A stretch of DNA of 64,000 nt from Pseudoalteromonas sp. MMG007 (lineage in GTDB: Bacteria > Pseudomonadota > Gammaproteobacteria > Enterobacterales > Alteromonadaceae). The translations under genes and the position numbers were made by a program. Shown in pieces: positions 1 through 9,705 of this stretch. Within the stretch, counting starts at the first letter, position 1. Every line of letters starts with the position of its first letter. The notes beneath the pieces are model-generated. The model was not told the DNA's origin. It was given only the letters and a program-made list of their open reading frames with translations, and ran no database searches. Location: NCBI RefSeq assembly GCF_018100985.1, contig NZ_JAGJEI010000001.1, positions 310,001 to 374,000 of the forward strand, given 5' to 3'.

Positions 1-481
1 GCACGCGGTCGGTTGAGTTTTCATCTTTTTCGGCGCTAATTAATTGCTGTTGCATGTCGTACGTAATGCTTTTTGCATTGATTTTTTGACCTGCTTGCGC
101 AACTTCAGCATCACCAACAAGCGTTAAAAATCGTTTTGCTACATCGTAACGCACTTCGTTTGCACTGGCGCTCATTACCGTGCCGTCAGCTTGTTTTTCT
201 TCGAAATAAGCTGGGCTACCTGTTGCTATTAGTAACTGTTTGTTATCACCTAAATCATCGCGCTTATGTACTTCTAAGCGGTCAGCTGTAATACGACGAT
301 TACCGTGAATAATTTCAACGTTCTTTTCAAAAATCCCGACATTGGCTTTTAGCTGACCTTCTTGTTTGTCGGCGCTAATTGAAATTTGATCGGCAGCAGG
401 AGCTTCTCGCTCTGCCGTATAGCCATTAAAAGCAAGTAGAAGGGCTGGAATTATAAGTATTTTAGACATTTTATTGGTCAT
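1..481 (-). CDS. lptA: LPS transport periplasmic protein LptA (3' end outside window)
   Basis: LptA bridges the periplasm in the Lpt machine and carries lipopolysaccharide from LptC to LptD. The visible N-terminal part begins with a short hydrophobic signal-like segment (ILIIPALLLAFNGYTA) followed by beta-jellyroll-type sequence (AYFEEKQADGTVMSASANEV). Two in-frame ATGs exist, at 481 and 469. The first overlaps the last 11 bases of lptC and suggests translational coupling; the second starts just after the lptC stop. Neither has a clear Shine-Dalgarno. The gene order kdsD-kdsC-lptC-lptA supports the call. The C-terminus lies beyond base 1. Confidence 0.88.
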   Translation of the reverse strand, partial: MTNKMSKILIIPALLLAFNGYTAEREAPAADQISISADKQEGQLKANVGIFEKNVEIIHGNRRITADRLEVHKRDDLGDNKQLLIATGSPAYFEEKQADGTVMSASANEVRYDVAKRFLTLVGDAEVAQAGQKINAKSITYDMQQQLISAEKDENSTDRV

Positions 482-1025
482 AATATATGGTTCGCGTATG
501 GTTAATTAGTTTAATCACTTCAGTTTTTAAGTCGGCTTCAAGGCCTTTACCGGTGATTTTTAAATTTGGCCCCGTAATGACAACAGGTTGTTCTGAACGC
601 ATTGTTAATAGGTTTATATCAACTTGAATATTGTCAGCGTTGATTTTGTCTATCATAGCGTTGTCGGTTAAATTTATGGCAACTACATTACCTTCTAAAA
701 TTAACTGTTTGTCTTCGTATAATGTTGCTTCGTCAGCCTTTATTTGCCACGTTTGTTTTTCGTTATATAGGGTAAATATAGGCTTTTCAAAAAATGTAAA
801 ACCTAGTTGCTGGTATAATTCCATTTTAGCCGCTGTTACTTTGTGGCTAATTTTACCCTGTTCATCGTAAGCTGTTTGTTTAAGTTCAATAGCTATATAA
901 TCAGGCTCAGCAATCACTTCAGCTTCTTCCTGAGGTGCTGTATTTGTTTGGGTAAAATAAGGGTACCAAAGCCAAACCATACAGCTAATGAATAAAATGC
1001 TAAGTATTATACGCGCCGCATTCAT
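471..1025 (-). CDS. lptC: LPS export inner-membrane protein LptC
   Basis: LptC is the bitopic inner-membrane member of the LptBFGC-A-DE system and receives LPS from the LptBFG ABC transporter. The 184-residue protein has one N-terminal membrane segment (about residues 5-22, IILSILFISCMVWLWYPYF) and then a periplasmic beta-jellyroll with the typical motifs YDEQGKISHKVTAA and LYEDKQLILEGNV. Its length matches the family (about 190). It overlaps kdsC by 4 bases upstream and meets lptA downstream, so the genes form one operon. Confidence 0.93.
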   Translation of the reverse strand: MNAARIILSILFISCMVWLWYPYFTQTNTAPQEEAEVIAEPDYIAIELKQTAYDEQGKISHKVTAAKMELYQQLGFTFFEKPIFTLYNEKQTWQIKADEATLYEDKQLILEGNVVAINLTDNAMIDKINADNIQVDINLLTMRSEQPVVITGPNLKITGKGLEADLKTEVIKLINHTRTIYYDQ

Positions 1026-1573
1026 GAACTAGTGCCTTGTGTGGTAAGCGCCTTACCATTTTCAAGCATGAGTAAATCGGTAAGTTCTCTTACGGCTCCA
1101 AAGCCTCCAGGCATTTGTGTAACATAATGCGATAAACGTTTAATAAGTGGGTGGGCATCGTTTACAGCAACGGCAAAGCCGACTTGTTCCATTACAGGCA
1201 TATCGGGGCCATCATCGCCAATATAGGCAATGTGCTCGTCGCTAAGGTTAAGCTTGTTTTTTAGCTCTTGGTAAGCAATGAGTTTGTCTTCTTGGCCTTG
1301 ATAAATATGTTGCACTGTTAAGCTGCTCATACGGGTTTGCACTATTTGAGAATGACGCCCAGTAATAACGGCTACTTCAAAGCCACTATTTATTAATGCC
1401 TTTATGCCAAAGCCATCTTTGGTGTTAAACGCTTTTAGCTCTTCGCCTTGGTTACCAAGGTAGATTCGCCCATCAGAAAAAACACCATCAATATCGCATA
1501 TAAGTAGTTTTACTTTTTTTGCACGCGCTTTTGCGTCTGCACTTAGCGGTTGATAGAGATCTTCAAATTGCAT
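1022..1573 (-). CDS. kdsC: 3-deoxy-D-manno-octulosonate 8-phosphate phosphatase KdsC
   Basis: KdsC hydrolyses Kdo-8-phosphate to Kdo, the inner-core sugar of LPS. It is a small HAD-superfamily phosphatase without a cap domain. The nucleophile motif DIDGVFSDGR places the two catalytic aspartates near residues 27 and 29. The later HAD motifs are TGR (about 96) and GDDGPDMPVM. The length of 183 aa is usual for the tetrameric family. It sits one base from kdsD, the enzyme two steps earlier in the pathway, and overlaps lptC by 4 bases. Confidence 0.95.
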   Translation of the reverse strand: MQFEDLYQPLSADAKARAKKVKLLICDIDGVFSDGRIYLGNQGEELKAFNTKDGFGIKALINSGFEVAVITGRHSQIVQTRMSSLTVQHIYQGQEDKLIAYQELKNKLNLSDEHIAYIGDDGPDMPVMEQVGFAVAVNDAHPLIKRLSHYVTQMPGGFGAVRELTDLLMLENGKALTTQGTSS

Positions 1574-2545
1574 TTATAACACTCCTGCTTTTAATAGGTC
1601 TTGCATGTTAAGTGCGCCAATTGGCTGATTTTGTTCGTTAACCACAATCAACCCATTGATACGTTTGTTTTCCATTATATTGAGCGCTTCAGCTGCAAGT
1701 ATATCTTGGGTAGCCGTTGTACATGACGTAGTCATTACCACACTAATCAAAGTGGTATGAATATCAATACGTTGCTCTAAAATACGGCGTAAATCGCCAT
1801 CGGTAAATAATCCCGCAAGTTCTTTATTGTCATTAACAATCGCAGTCATGCCTAAGCCTTTGGCTGACATTTCAATTAATGCATCTTTTATGGTTTGTGA
1901 AATATTAATAATAGGTGTGTTTGTACCACTGTGCATTACGTCTTTTAGCGTTAATAGTAAACGCTTACCTAGGCTGCCTCCTGGGTGCGATAGTGCAAAG
2001 TCATCTGCGGTAAAACCTCTAGCCTCTAGGAGTGCCACAGCCATAGCATCTCCCATAGCTAAAGTGGCTGTGGTGCTTGCTGTTGGTGCAAGACCTAATG
2101 AACAAGCCTCTTTTTCTACTTTTATGCAAACATGTACATTAGCAAGAGTTGCCATGCTTGATTGCATATTACCCGTCATGGCTATCATTTTTGCACCCAG
2201 TCGTTTTAAGACTGGGATGATATTTAAAACTTCGCTGGTTTCCCCTGAGTTTGAAATAAGCATAACCACGTCATTTTTTGTGATCATGCCTAGGTCGCCA
2301 TGACTTGCTTCACCAGGGTGAACAAAAAAGGCAGGACTACCCGTACTTGCCAGAGTCGCCGCTATTTTATTGCCAACATGGCCAGATTTACCCATGCCAA
2401 TAACAATAACGCGGCCCTGACAGTCGTACATTAATTGGCATGCTTGATGGAAGTTTTCATCAATATATTGAGAAATATCACTCAATGCTTGGCGTTCAAT
2501 ATCAAGAACGCGAAGGCCTTGTTCAATAAAGTTTAACTGCGCCAT
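1574..2545 (-). CDS. kdsD: D-arabinose 5-phosphate isomerase KdsD
   Basis: KdsD converts ribulose 5-phosphate to arabinose 5-phosphate, the first committed precursor of Kdo. The 323-residue protein has an N-terminal SIS sugar-isomerase domain (about residues 30-200; GMGKSGHVGNKIAATLASTG, SNSGETSEV, ALSHPGGSLGKRL) and a C-terminal pair of CBS domains (about 205-320; TDGDLRR, NGLIVV). The domain order and length are those of E. coli KdsD. It lies between the exchanger gene and kdsC, only 2 bases from the former. Confidence 0.95.
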   Translation of the reverse strand: MAQLNFIEQGLRVLDIERQALSDISQYIDENFHQACQLMYDCQGRVIVIGMGKSGHVGNKIAATLASTGSPAFFVHPGEASHGDLGMITKNDVVMLISNSGETSEVLNIIPVLKRLGAKMIAMTGNMQSSMATLANVHVCIKVEKEACSLGLAPTASTTATLAMGDAMAVALLEARGFTADDFALSHPGGSLGKRLLLTLKDVMHSGTNTPIINISQTIKDALIEMSAKGLGMTAIVNDNKELAGLFTDGDLRRILEQRIDIHTTLISVVMTTSCTTATQDILAAEALNIMENKRINGLIVVNEQNQPIGALNMQDLLKAGVL

Positions 2546-2547
2546 GT

Positions 2548-3516
2548 TTACCCTATTTGACTAAAAATATAACCTTGGTAGCCTAAAAATGCGAATAGCA
2601 ATAAGCCGCCTTCTACTCTATTGATACGCTGAGAACCTCTAAAGTTCAACGACATAATAATAAGAGCAAGTGTTGCACCTATCATTATTAATACATCTCG
2701 ACTCACTAAAGACGGATCAATTGCTGAAGGGTTAATAATACCGGCTAGTGGTAATACAGCTAAAATATTAAATATGTTTGAGCCCACAATATTACCAAGA
2801 GCGAGGTCGTCTTCATTTTTTAATACACCTGCAATAGAGGCTGCAAGCTCAGGTAAACTCGTACCTATAGCAATAATCGTTAAGCCGATGACTAAATCGC
2901 TCAAGCCAAAGTATTTTGCAATATCAACCGCTGAGCCCACTAAAAAATGTGAACTTACAGGAAGTAAAATCATGCCAATAACTAGCCAAAATACAGCTTT
3001 TTTTGTTGGAACGTCATTAGGTACTTCATCGCATGCTTCTGATACAAACGGATCATCTTCATTTTTTGCGCGCATAGAAACAATAATTAGCCCGCCAATA
3101 AAAACGATAAAGCCAATTAAAAGTGCAATGCCTTCACCTAGTGAAAAGTAGTTATCGGAGAAAATATACCAAGTAGCTAATGAAACGAGCATCACCAATG
3201 GCATTTCACGTTTTAACGTACTTGAAGATACCGCAAGAGGGCGAAAAAGGGCGGTAATACCTAACACGAGTAAAATGTTTGTAATGTTTGAACCCACAGC
3301 ATTACCAACAGCTGTATCGGTTTTATTAGCTAATGCAGCAGAGGCCGAAACCATCATTTCGGGCGCTGAAGACCCCATAGCTACAACGGTTAAACCTACA
3401 ATCAGTGTAGGGACACCAAAGTTTTTAGCAAGGGCTGCAGCCCCATAAACAAACCTGTCTGCACTCCAAACTAGAGCCGCAAAACCAAGAATCAAAATAA
3501 CAAACGAGGTAACCAT
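2548..3516 (-). CDS. yrbG: Calcium/sodium antiporter, CaCA family (YrbG-like)
   Basis: This is an inner-membrane cation exchanger of the Ca2+:cation antiporter family. Two homologous halves each carry an alpha-repeat (GSSAPEMMVSASAAL with AVGNAVGSNITNI, and GTSLPELAASIAGVL with ALGNIVGSNIFNI), separated by a short acidic cytoplasmic loop. The open frame extends to 3573, but homologues of about 325 aa start right before the first helix, so I choose the ATG at 3516 (322 aa). Neither start has a good ribosome-binding site. Its place at the head of the kdsD-kdsC-lptC-lptA operon, divergent from mla, is as in E. coli. The ion specificity is inferred. Confidence 0.88.
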   Translation of the reverse strand: MVTSFVILILGFAALVWSADRFVYGAAALAKNFGVPTLIVGLTVVAMGSSAPEMMVSASAALANKTDTAVGNAVGSNITNILLVLGITALFRPLAVSSSTLKREMPLVMLVSLATWYIFSDNYFSLGEGIALLIGFIVFIGGLIIVSMRAKNEDDPFVSEACDEVPNDVPTKKAVFWLVIGMILLPVSSHFLVGSAVDIAKYFGLSDLVIGLTIIAIGTSLPELAASIAGVLKNEDDLALGNIVGSNIFNILAVLPLAGIINPSAIDPSLVSRDVLIMIGATLALIIMSLNFRGSQRINRVEGGLLLFAFLGYQGYIFSQIG

Positions 3517-3758
3517 TGTGATAAGCCAGTTATTCAAAATACAGATGGCGCGAATAGTAACAAAAGCCAACATGAAAGTATAAATAAAAGAGTCTGGTCT
3601 ACTTTAATGTGCCCAGTGCTTTTAGTTTATATTTAGAAACTTAAGCATGCGTTAAGGGAAATTCCCTCAGCCTTAGGCCACTTTTTACAGGTGTATTACA
3701 AAATCTTACGAATTGTTTTTTCCATCTTTGATAAAAAACCCTTAAAATAGGAGCACTA

Positions 3759-4586
3759 GTGAACATTGTTATGGAGAGCGACTTGTCGCAATCAATAGTA
3801 GAAGTCAAGGATGTGAGCTTTTCGCGTGGCGATAGAACCATATACAAAAATATGAGTTTCAGCGTACCTAAAGGTAAAATCACTGCCATTATGGGGCCAA
3901 GCGGAATTGGCAAAACCACCATGCTGCGTTTAATCGGCGGTCAGCTTAAGCCTTATTCTGGTGATATTTTATTTGAAGGTGGCAGCATTCCAAGTATGTC
4001 GCGTAAAGAACTGTATGCGGCACGAACTAAAATGAGCATGCTTTTTCAAAGCGGTGCTTTATTTACCGACATGTCAGTATTTGACAATATTGCATTCCCA
4101 ATTAGGGAGCATACTAATTTAAGTGAAGATATCATTCGATTAATAGTCTTAATGAAGCTTCAAGCAGTTGGTTTGCGTGGTGCTAAAGATTTAATGCCCT
4201 CTGAGTTATCAGGTGGTATGGCAAGGCGTGCTGCATTAGCACGCTCTATTGCTTTAGACCCCGAACTCATTATGTATGATGAACCATTTGCTGGACAGGA
4301 CCCTATTTCGATGGGGGTATTGGTTAAGCTAATAAAGTCTTTAAATGAAGTGCTTGGTCTATCTTCTTTAATTGTAACTCACGATGTGACAGAGGTTATG
4401 AGTATTGCCGATCACGTTATCATTATTGCAGATCAAGGTGTAATAGGCTCAGGGACTCCCGATGAGATGCGCAATCATGAATCTCCATTAGTGCAGCAGT
4501 TTTTAAATGGTTTGTCGGATGGACCTGTACCATTTCATTTTCCTGCGCAAACATATGCCGATGAGTTACTTGGAGAAAAAGCATAA
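3759..4586 (+). CDS. mlaF: Phospholipid ABC transporter ATP-binding protein MlaF
   Basis: MlaF is the ATPase of the MlaFEDB complex, which keeps outer-membrane lipid asymmetry. Walker A (GPSGIGKTT, about residues 46-54), signature LSGGMARR and Walker B ([11 protein letters not shown]) are intact, followed by the switch histidine in THDV. The start is GTG at 3759, because AGGAG at 3749-3753 sits 5 bases upstream; the ATG at 3771 would be too far away. The gene overlaps mlaE by one base (TAATG). Confidence 0.95.
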   Translation: MNIVMESDLSQSIVEVKDVSFSRGDRTIYKNMSFSVPKGKITAIMGPSGIGKTTMLRLIGGQLKPYSGDILFEGGSIPSMSRKELYAARTKMSMLFQSGALFTDMSVFDNIAFPIREHTNLSEDIIRLIVLMKLQAVGLRGAKDLMPSELSGGMARRAALARSIALDPELIMYDEPFAGQDPISMGVLVKLIKSLNEVLGLSSLIVTHDVTEVMSIADHVIIIADQGVIGSGTPDEMRNHESPLVQQFLNGLSDGPVPFHFPAQTYADELLGEKA

Positions 4587-5365
4587 TGTTGGATCTATTT
4601 CAAAGGCTAGGGCGAAAAACGCTAGGGCGTTTTGCTGCGCTTGGCCGTTCAGCACATATGCTGTTTAGTGCGCTTGCACACGTTCCTAATTTTAAAAAAG
4701 GTACCCCTCTACTTGTACGTCAACTTTACATGGTGGGCTCGCAGTCATTACTTATCATAATGGTATCTGGCTTATTTATAGGTATGGTTTTAGCGCTACA
4801 AGGGTATACGGTTTTAGTTGGCTATGGCGCGGAAGATAGTCTTGGTCCCTTAGTGGCATTGAGTTTATTACGAGAGCTTGGGCCAGTTGTTACTGCGCTA
4901 TTATTTGCAGGGCGAGCAGGAAGTGCGCTTACTGCAGAAATTGGCTTAATGAAAGCAACAGAGCAATTGTCATCACTTGAAATGATGGCAATTGACCCTT
5001 TAAAACGCATAATAGCACCGCGTTTTTGGGCTGGTTTTATTAGTATGCCTTTACTTGCACTTATATTTTCAGCGGTAGCAATCATTGGTGCTCACTTGGT
5101 GGGCGTTGATTGGTTAGGTGTTGATACAGGTAGTTTTTGGTCAATCATGCAGTCGCAAGTATCGTTTCAGCAAGACATATTAAATGGCTTAATTAAAAGC
5201 TTTGTGTTTGCAATTGTAGTAACTTGGATTGCCCTTTATAAAGGGTATGACTGTGTGCCAACCTCTGAAGGTATTAGTAAGGCAACCACCGAAACGGTTG
5301 TTCATTCTTCATTGGCAGTTTTAGGTTTTGACTTTATTTTGACAGCGGTAATGTTTACCAGCTAA
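4586..5365 (+). CDS. mlaE: Phospholipid ABC transporter permease MlaE
   Basis: MlaE is the inner-membrane permease of the Mla phospholipid transporter, with about five hydrophobic segments after an N-terminal amphipathic region. Family-typical motifs are visible: [39 protein letters not shown], and [13 protein letters not shown] with the coupling region that contacts MlaF. The 259-residue length matches E. coli MlaE (260). The start codon overlaps the mlaF stop, which implies translational coupling. Confidence 0.95.
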   Translation: MLDLFQRLGRKTLGRFAALGRSAHMLFSALAHVPNFKKGTPLLVRQLYMVGSQSLLIIMVSGLFIGMVLALQGYTVLVGYGAEDSLGPLVALSLLRELGPVVTALLFAGRAGSALTAEIGLMKATEQLSSLEMMAIDPLKRIIAPRFWAGFISMPLLALIFSAVAIIGAHLVGVDWLGVDTGSFWSIMQSQVSFQQDILNGLIKSFVFAIVVTWIALYKGYDCVPTSEGISKATTETVVHSSLAVLGFDFILTAVMFTS

Positions 5366-5378
5366 TAGGGTGTAGATA

Positions 5379-5927
5379 ATGAATTCACGGAAATTAGAGA
5401 TTTTAGTTGGTTTTTTTGTAGCGCTTGGCATTTTGGCGTTTGCGATGCTGGCATTGAAAGTAGCCAACTCGGGTATTAGTGGCTCAGGCGAAACATATAC
5501 GCTAAATGCTAAATTTGAAAACATAGGCTCACTTAAAGCTCGTGCTCCTGTAAAAGTGGGTGGTGTAGTGATTGGTCGTGTTGAGTCTATTTATGTTCAC
5601 CCGCAAGAGTTCTTACCTGTCGTAAATATGACAATAGATGCGCAGTACTTATGTCGTTTTTCAGACACTAGCTCTATCTCAATTTTAACGTCGGGTATTT
5701 TAGGTGAACAGTACTTGGGTATTCATCCCGTTATTGCCCCAACTTCAGCAGAGCAGCGTTGTTTAGGCGAAACGGTCACTGAGAATAAGCAAGATGAAGC
5801 CATTGATGATTTATTTGGTGTAGAAAGCAAAGCATTAGGTGATAAAGATACAATCACAGATACAAAGTCTGCCATCGTGCTTGAAGAGTTAATTGGGCAG
5901 TTTTTATTCAACCAAGGTAGTGAGTAA
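5379..5927 (+). CDS. mlaD: MCE-domain lipid-binding protein MlaD
   Basis: MlaD is anchored in the inner membrane and forms the hexameric periplasmic ring that passes phospholipids between MlaE and MlaC. The 182-residue protein has an N-terminal anchor (about residues 8-27, LVGFFVALGILAFAMLALKV) and one MCE domain with the motif LKARAPVKVGGVVIGRV and the hydrophobic pore-loop region LGEQYLGI. The length equals the E. coli protein (183). It is the third gene of the mla operon. Confidence 0.95.
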   Translation: MNSRKLEILVGFFVALGILAFAMLALKVANSGISGSGETYTLNAKFENIGSLKARAPVKVGGVVIGRVESIYVHPQEFLPVVNMTIDAQYLCRFSDTSSISILTSGILGEQYLGIHPVIAPTSAEQRCLGETVTENKQDEAIDDLFGVESKALGDKDTITDTKSAIVLEELIGQFLFNQGSE

Positions 5928-5932
5928 TTATT

Positions 5933-6613
5933 ATGTTGAAAAAGTTTTTAGCAGTTGTAGCCATCGGTGCGGTGGCATTAATCCAAAGCGTTAATGCCGC
6001 AGAAGTTAAACTAGATGATCCTAATAAAATGGTCCGCCAAGTGTCGGAGTACACCTTTGATAGGATAAAAAAAGATCACGCACTGATCAGTAAAAACAAA
6101 GAGCATCTTCGCGTTATTGTTGAAGAAGAGCTTATGCCTTACATTGACTACAAATACGCAGCACTTCGTGTCTTAGGCAGCGAAGTATCTAAAGTACGTG
6201 CAATTAAAGATGAAGCTGAAAAAGCCAAAGCGATCAAAGAAATCCAGCGTTTTATTGGCGTATTTAGAGAATACCTTGTGGCAACTTACGCTGGTGTATT
6301 TACTCAATATACCGATCAGCATGTAGAATTTGGTGCAGAGCAGCCATTTAAAGGCAAAGACGTGGTTGTTGTAAAAACCAAGATCACCGAAGACGGTAAA
6401 CCGGATATTAAAATTGATTTTAAAGTACGCGAAGATCGCAGCGGTGAGTGGCGTGCATACGACATGATTGCTGAAGGTATAAGCTTACTAGATGCTAAAC
6501 AAAGCGAGTTACAAGGTATTTTACGCCAGCAAGGTATCGACAGTGTAAGCAACCTTTTAGAGCAAAAGAGCCAACTGCCAGTTCAGTTTAGAGGCAACAA
6601 TTCAAATGACTAA
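5933..6613 (+). CDS. mlaC: Periplasmic phospholipid-binding protein MlaC
   Basis: MlaC shuttles phospholipids between the outer-membrane MlaA-porin complex and MlaFEDB. A signal peptide (LAVVAIGAVALIQSVNAA) with a cleavage site near residue 22 precedes a Tol_Tol_Ttg2-type domain (MPYIDYKYAALRVLG, FREYLVATYAGVFTQY, WRAYDMIAEGISLLDA). At 226 aa it is slightly longer than E. coli MlaC (211). It starts 5 bases after mlaD and overlaps mlaB by 8 bases. Confidence 0.94.
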   Translation: MLKKFLAVVAIGAVALIQSVNAAEVKLDDPNKMVRQVSEYTFDRIKKDHALISKNKEHLRVIVEEELMPYIDYKYAALRVLGSEVSKVRAIKDEAEKAKAIKEIQRFIGVFREYLVATYAGVFTQYTDQHVEFGAEQPFKGKDVVVVKTKITEDGKPDIKIDFKVREDRSGEWRAYDMIAEGISLLDAKQSELQGILRQQGIDSVSNLLEQKSQLPVQFRGNNSND

Positions 6614-6899
6614 ATTGGCAATAAGCCAAGTTGATGAACAGCACTTTCGGGTAAGTGGAGAACTTACTCGAAATTCAATTGGCAATGAACAGCTTCTGAA
6701 CGATAAGTTATTAACTAAGCATAAAACCACTTATTTTGACCTTAGTGAGGTATCTAGGGTTGACACAGCGGGCTTAGCTTGGTTAATTCACTCTTTTGCA
6801 GAATTTAAGCAACAAGGTATCCGCCTTGAATTGCAAAACCCACCTGAGCAATTGCAAAATTTAATGCAATTGGGTCAAGTTACAACCCTATTTGAGTGA
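6606..6899 (+). CDS. mlaB: STAS-domain protein MlaB
   Basis: MlaB is the small cytoplasmic STAS subunit that binds MlaF and is needed for assembly and activity of the ABC complex. The 97-residue protein carries the STAS core, including [13 protein letters not shown]; the threonine in DTAGLA corresponds to the functionally important residue of E. coli MlaB. It overlaps mlaC at its start and lies immediately before ibaG. Confidence 0.9.
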   Translation: MTKLAISQVDEQHFRVSGELTRNSIGNEQLLNDKLLTKHKTTYFDLSEVSRVDTAGLAWLIHSFAEFKQQGIRLELQNPPEQLQNLMQLGQVTTLFE

Positions 6900-6904
6900 G
6901 AGTT

Positions 6905-7162
6905 ATGGAAACTAGCCAAGTCGAAACATTATTACGCGACGAACTTCAATTATCTGAAGTACATGTAAAAGCCAATGGTAGCCATTATGAAGTGATTGCC
7001 GTAGGTGAATGCTTTGACGGTTTAAGCCGAGTTAAAAAGCAACAGCTAGTTTATGGCCCATTAATGAATACTATTTCTGATGGCACAATTCACGCTGTAT
7101 CAATTCGTGCTTTTACTCCTACCGAGTGGAAACGTGAACAAAAATTTATTTTACCTCAATAG
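6905..7162 (+). CDS. ibaG: BolA-family protein IbaG
   Basis: IbaG is a BolA-type protein that binds Fe-S cluster-containing monothiol glutaredoxin and is linked to acid stress in E. coli. The BolA fold is clear in [29 protein letters not shown] (positions about 24-52), [13 protein letters not shown] near the end, and a length of 85 aa. An upstream in-frame GTG (6896) overlaps the mlaB stop, but the ATG at 6905 matches the E. coli N-terminus (MENNEI...). The gene lies between mlaB and murA, as in E. coli. Confidence 0.92.
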   Translation: METSQVETLLRDELQLSEVHVKANGSHYEVIAVGECFDGLSRVKKQQLVYGPLMNTISDGTIHAVSIRAFTPTEWKREQKFILPQ

Positions 7163-7166
7163 TTAA

Positions 7167-8435
<1,269 letters not shown>

Positions 8436-8470
8436 CATTAGCGCGTTGCGTTAGTTTTTACATAAAACTA

Positions 8471-8507
8471 AAAAAGGTCGGATATGCGTACGCTATCCGA
8501 CCTTTTT
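8471..8507. terminator. Bidirectional terminator between murA and degS
   Basis: A 14-bp perfect stem (AAAAAGGTCGGATA, 8471-8484, with its complement 8494-8507) closes a 9-base loop. It has A-rich and T-rich flanks on both strands. It lies between two convergent genes and can serve both. Confidence 0.9.
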
Positions 8508-8522
8508 AATGCTACGGAGCAA

Positions 8523-9629
8523 TTATAGTTTAGTTTCTAGCTCTGCCACTGTAACCATAATCTTTTCTATTTTACCGTTACGATAAAGCTCAAATTCAAT
8601 TTCTTTACCGGGTTCTGTATTACCTATTTTTTCGAGCACCTTTTGAGGGTTTGCTACAGATAATCCGGCAATTTTAATAACAATATCTTGCTCTTCAATA
8701 CCAGCTTGCCAAGCCGGGCCTAATGGGTCTAAGTTAGTAATACGCATTCCGACAACTTTAGTCAGGCTATCATTTACTTCTTTTCCTGTACTATCTACCG
8801 CAGTGCCTTCAAAGCCTAAATAGCCACGCACAACGCGGCCATGGCGTATTAATTTACCCATCACCTCTTTAGCTAGTGAGTAAGGGACCGCAAAAAATAT
8901 GCCTTGAATATTAAGATTCTCGCGGGTTTTAAACTGCGCCGAAGTGATTCCCACTAAGTCACCATTTGAGTTCACCAACGCCCCACCTGAGTTACCAACA
9001 TTTATAGCTGCATCCATTTGCAGTAGGTTGTTATAAGGGCTGTCGGTAATTTTTTGTTTACCTGTCGCACTGATAATTCCTTGCGTAATGGTTTGGCCTA
9101 AATTAAGTGGGTTACCAATTGCAAGCACGACATCGCCAACACTTGATGAATAGTCATCATCAACGGGAATTACAGGTAAGTGATCGGCGTTTATTTTTAG
9201 TAGTGCTAAATCAGTAATAGTATCGAAACCGATTAACTGCACGTCAAAAAAGCGTCGACCATCGGTAAGAATAACCATGATCTGGTCTGCATTATTAATA
9301 ACGTGGTAATTAGTTAATATATAGCCGTCCTGAGCCATAATAACGCCAGAACCTAACTCTTGTACGGTATTTTGTCGTTTATAGCGAGGCTCTTTTGAGA
9401 TGCTTTCTGAAAAAATAGTCACTACAGATGGCGCAGCTCGTTTTACTGCATCAGAAAAGCTTAAATGGCTTGAGCTCATTGCGCTTGGGATTGGTACATT
9501 AGGCAATAGGGCTGCTCTCATATTTGGGCTAAAGAAAACCACTAGAAAGGCAATACCTAAGCCTGCGAACAATGGGGGGAGAACAAATTTTAGTAGTTTC
9601 AGCACGAGTTTCTTATTATTTATGAGCAA
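8523..9629 (-). CDS. degS: Periplasmic serine protease DegS
   Basis: DegS is the membrane-anchored sensor protease that cleaves RseA when misfolded porins bind its PDZ domain, which releases sigma-E. The 368-residue protein has an N-terminal anchor (about residues 10-34), a trypsin-like domain with catalytic His109 (TNYHV), Asp140 (TDLAL) and Ser214 (GNSGG), and a single C-terminal PDZ domain (about 260-360). The single PDZ domain and uncleaved anchor separate it from DegQ. It lies downstream of degQ as in E. coli, but a terminator separates the two genes. Confidence 0.93.
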   Translation of the reverse strand: MLINNKKLVLKLLKFVLPPLFAGLGIAFLVVFFSPNMRAALLPNVPIPSAMSSSHLSFSDAVKRAAPSVVTIFSESISKEPRYKRQNTVQELGSGVIMAQDGYILTNYHVINNADQIMVILTDGRRFFDVQLIGFDTITDLALLKINADHLPVIPVDDDYSSSVGDVVLAIGNPLNLGQTITQGIISATGKQKITDSPYNNLLQMDAAINVGNSGGALVNSNGDLVGITSAQFKTRENLNIQGIFFAVPYSLAKEVMGKLIRHGRVVRGYLGFEGTAVDSTGKEVNDSLTKVVGMRITNLDPLGPAWQAGIEEQDIVIKIAGLSVANPQKVLEKIGNTEPGKEIEFELYRNGKIEKIMVTVAELETKL

Positions 9630-9649
9630 TCTCTTTATGATGGCATAAA

Positions 9650-9683
9650 AAAAATAACAGCGGCAAGTGCCACTGTTATTTTT
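9650..9683 (-). terminator. Terminator after degQ
   Basis: An inverted repeat (AAAAATAACAG at 9650-9660 with CTGTTATTTTT at 9673-9683, extended inward by GGCA/TGCC) gives a long stem with a T-rich tail on the minus strand. It lies in the 76-base gap between degQ and degS, so the two genes may be partly uncoupled. Confidence 0.8.
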
Positions 9684-9705
9684 ATTACATTTATACTGCG
9701 ATTAA

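Noticed and set aside
1827..2303. 158-codon plus-strand frame opposite kdsD
   Set aside because: Antisense shadow of a conserved gene with no start signal.
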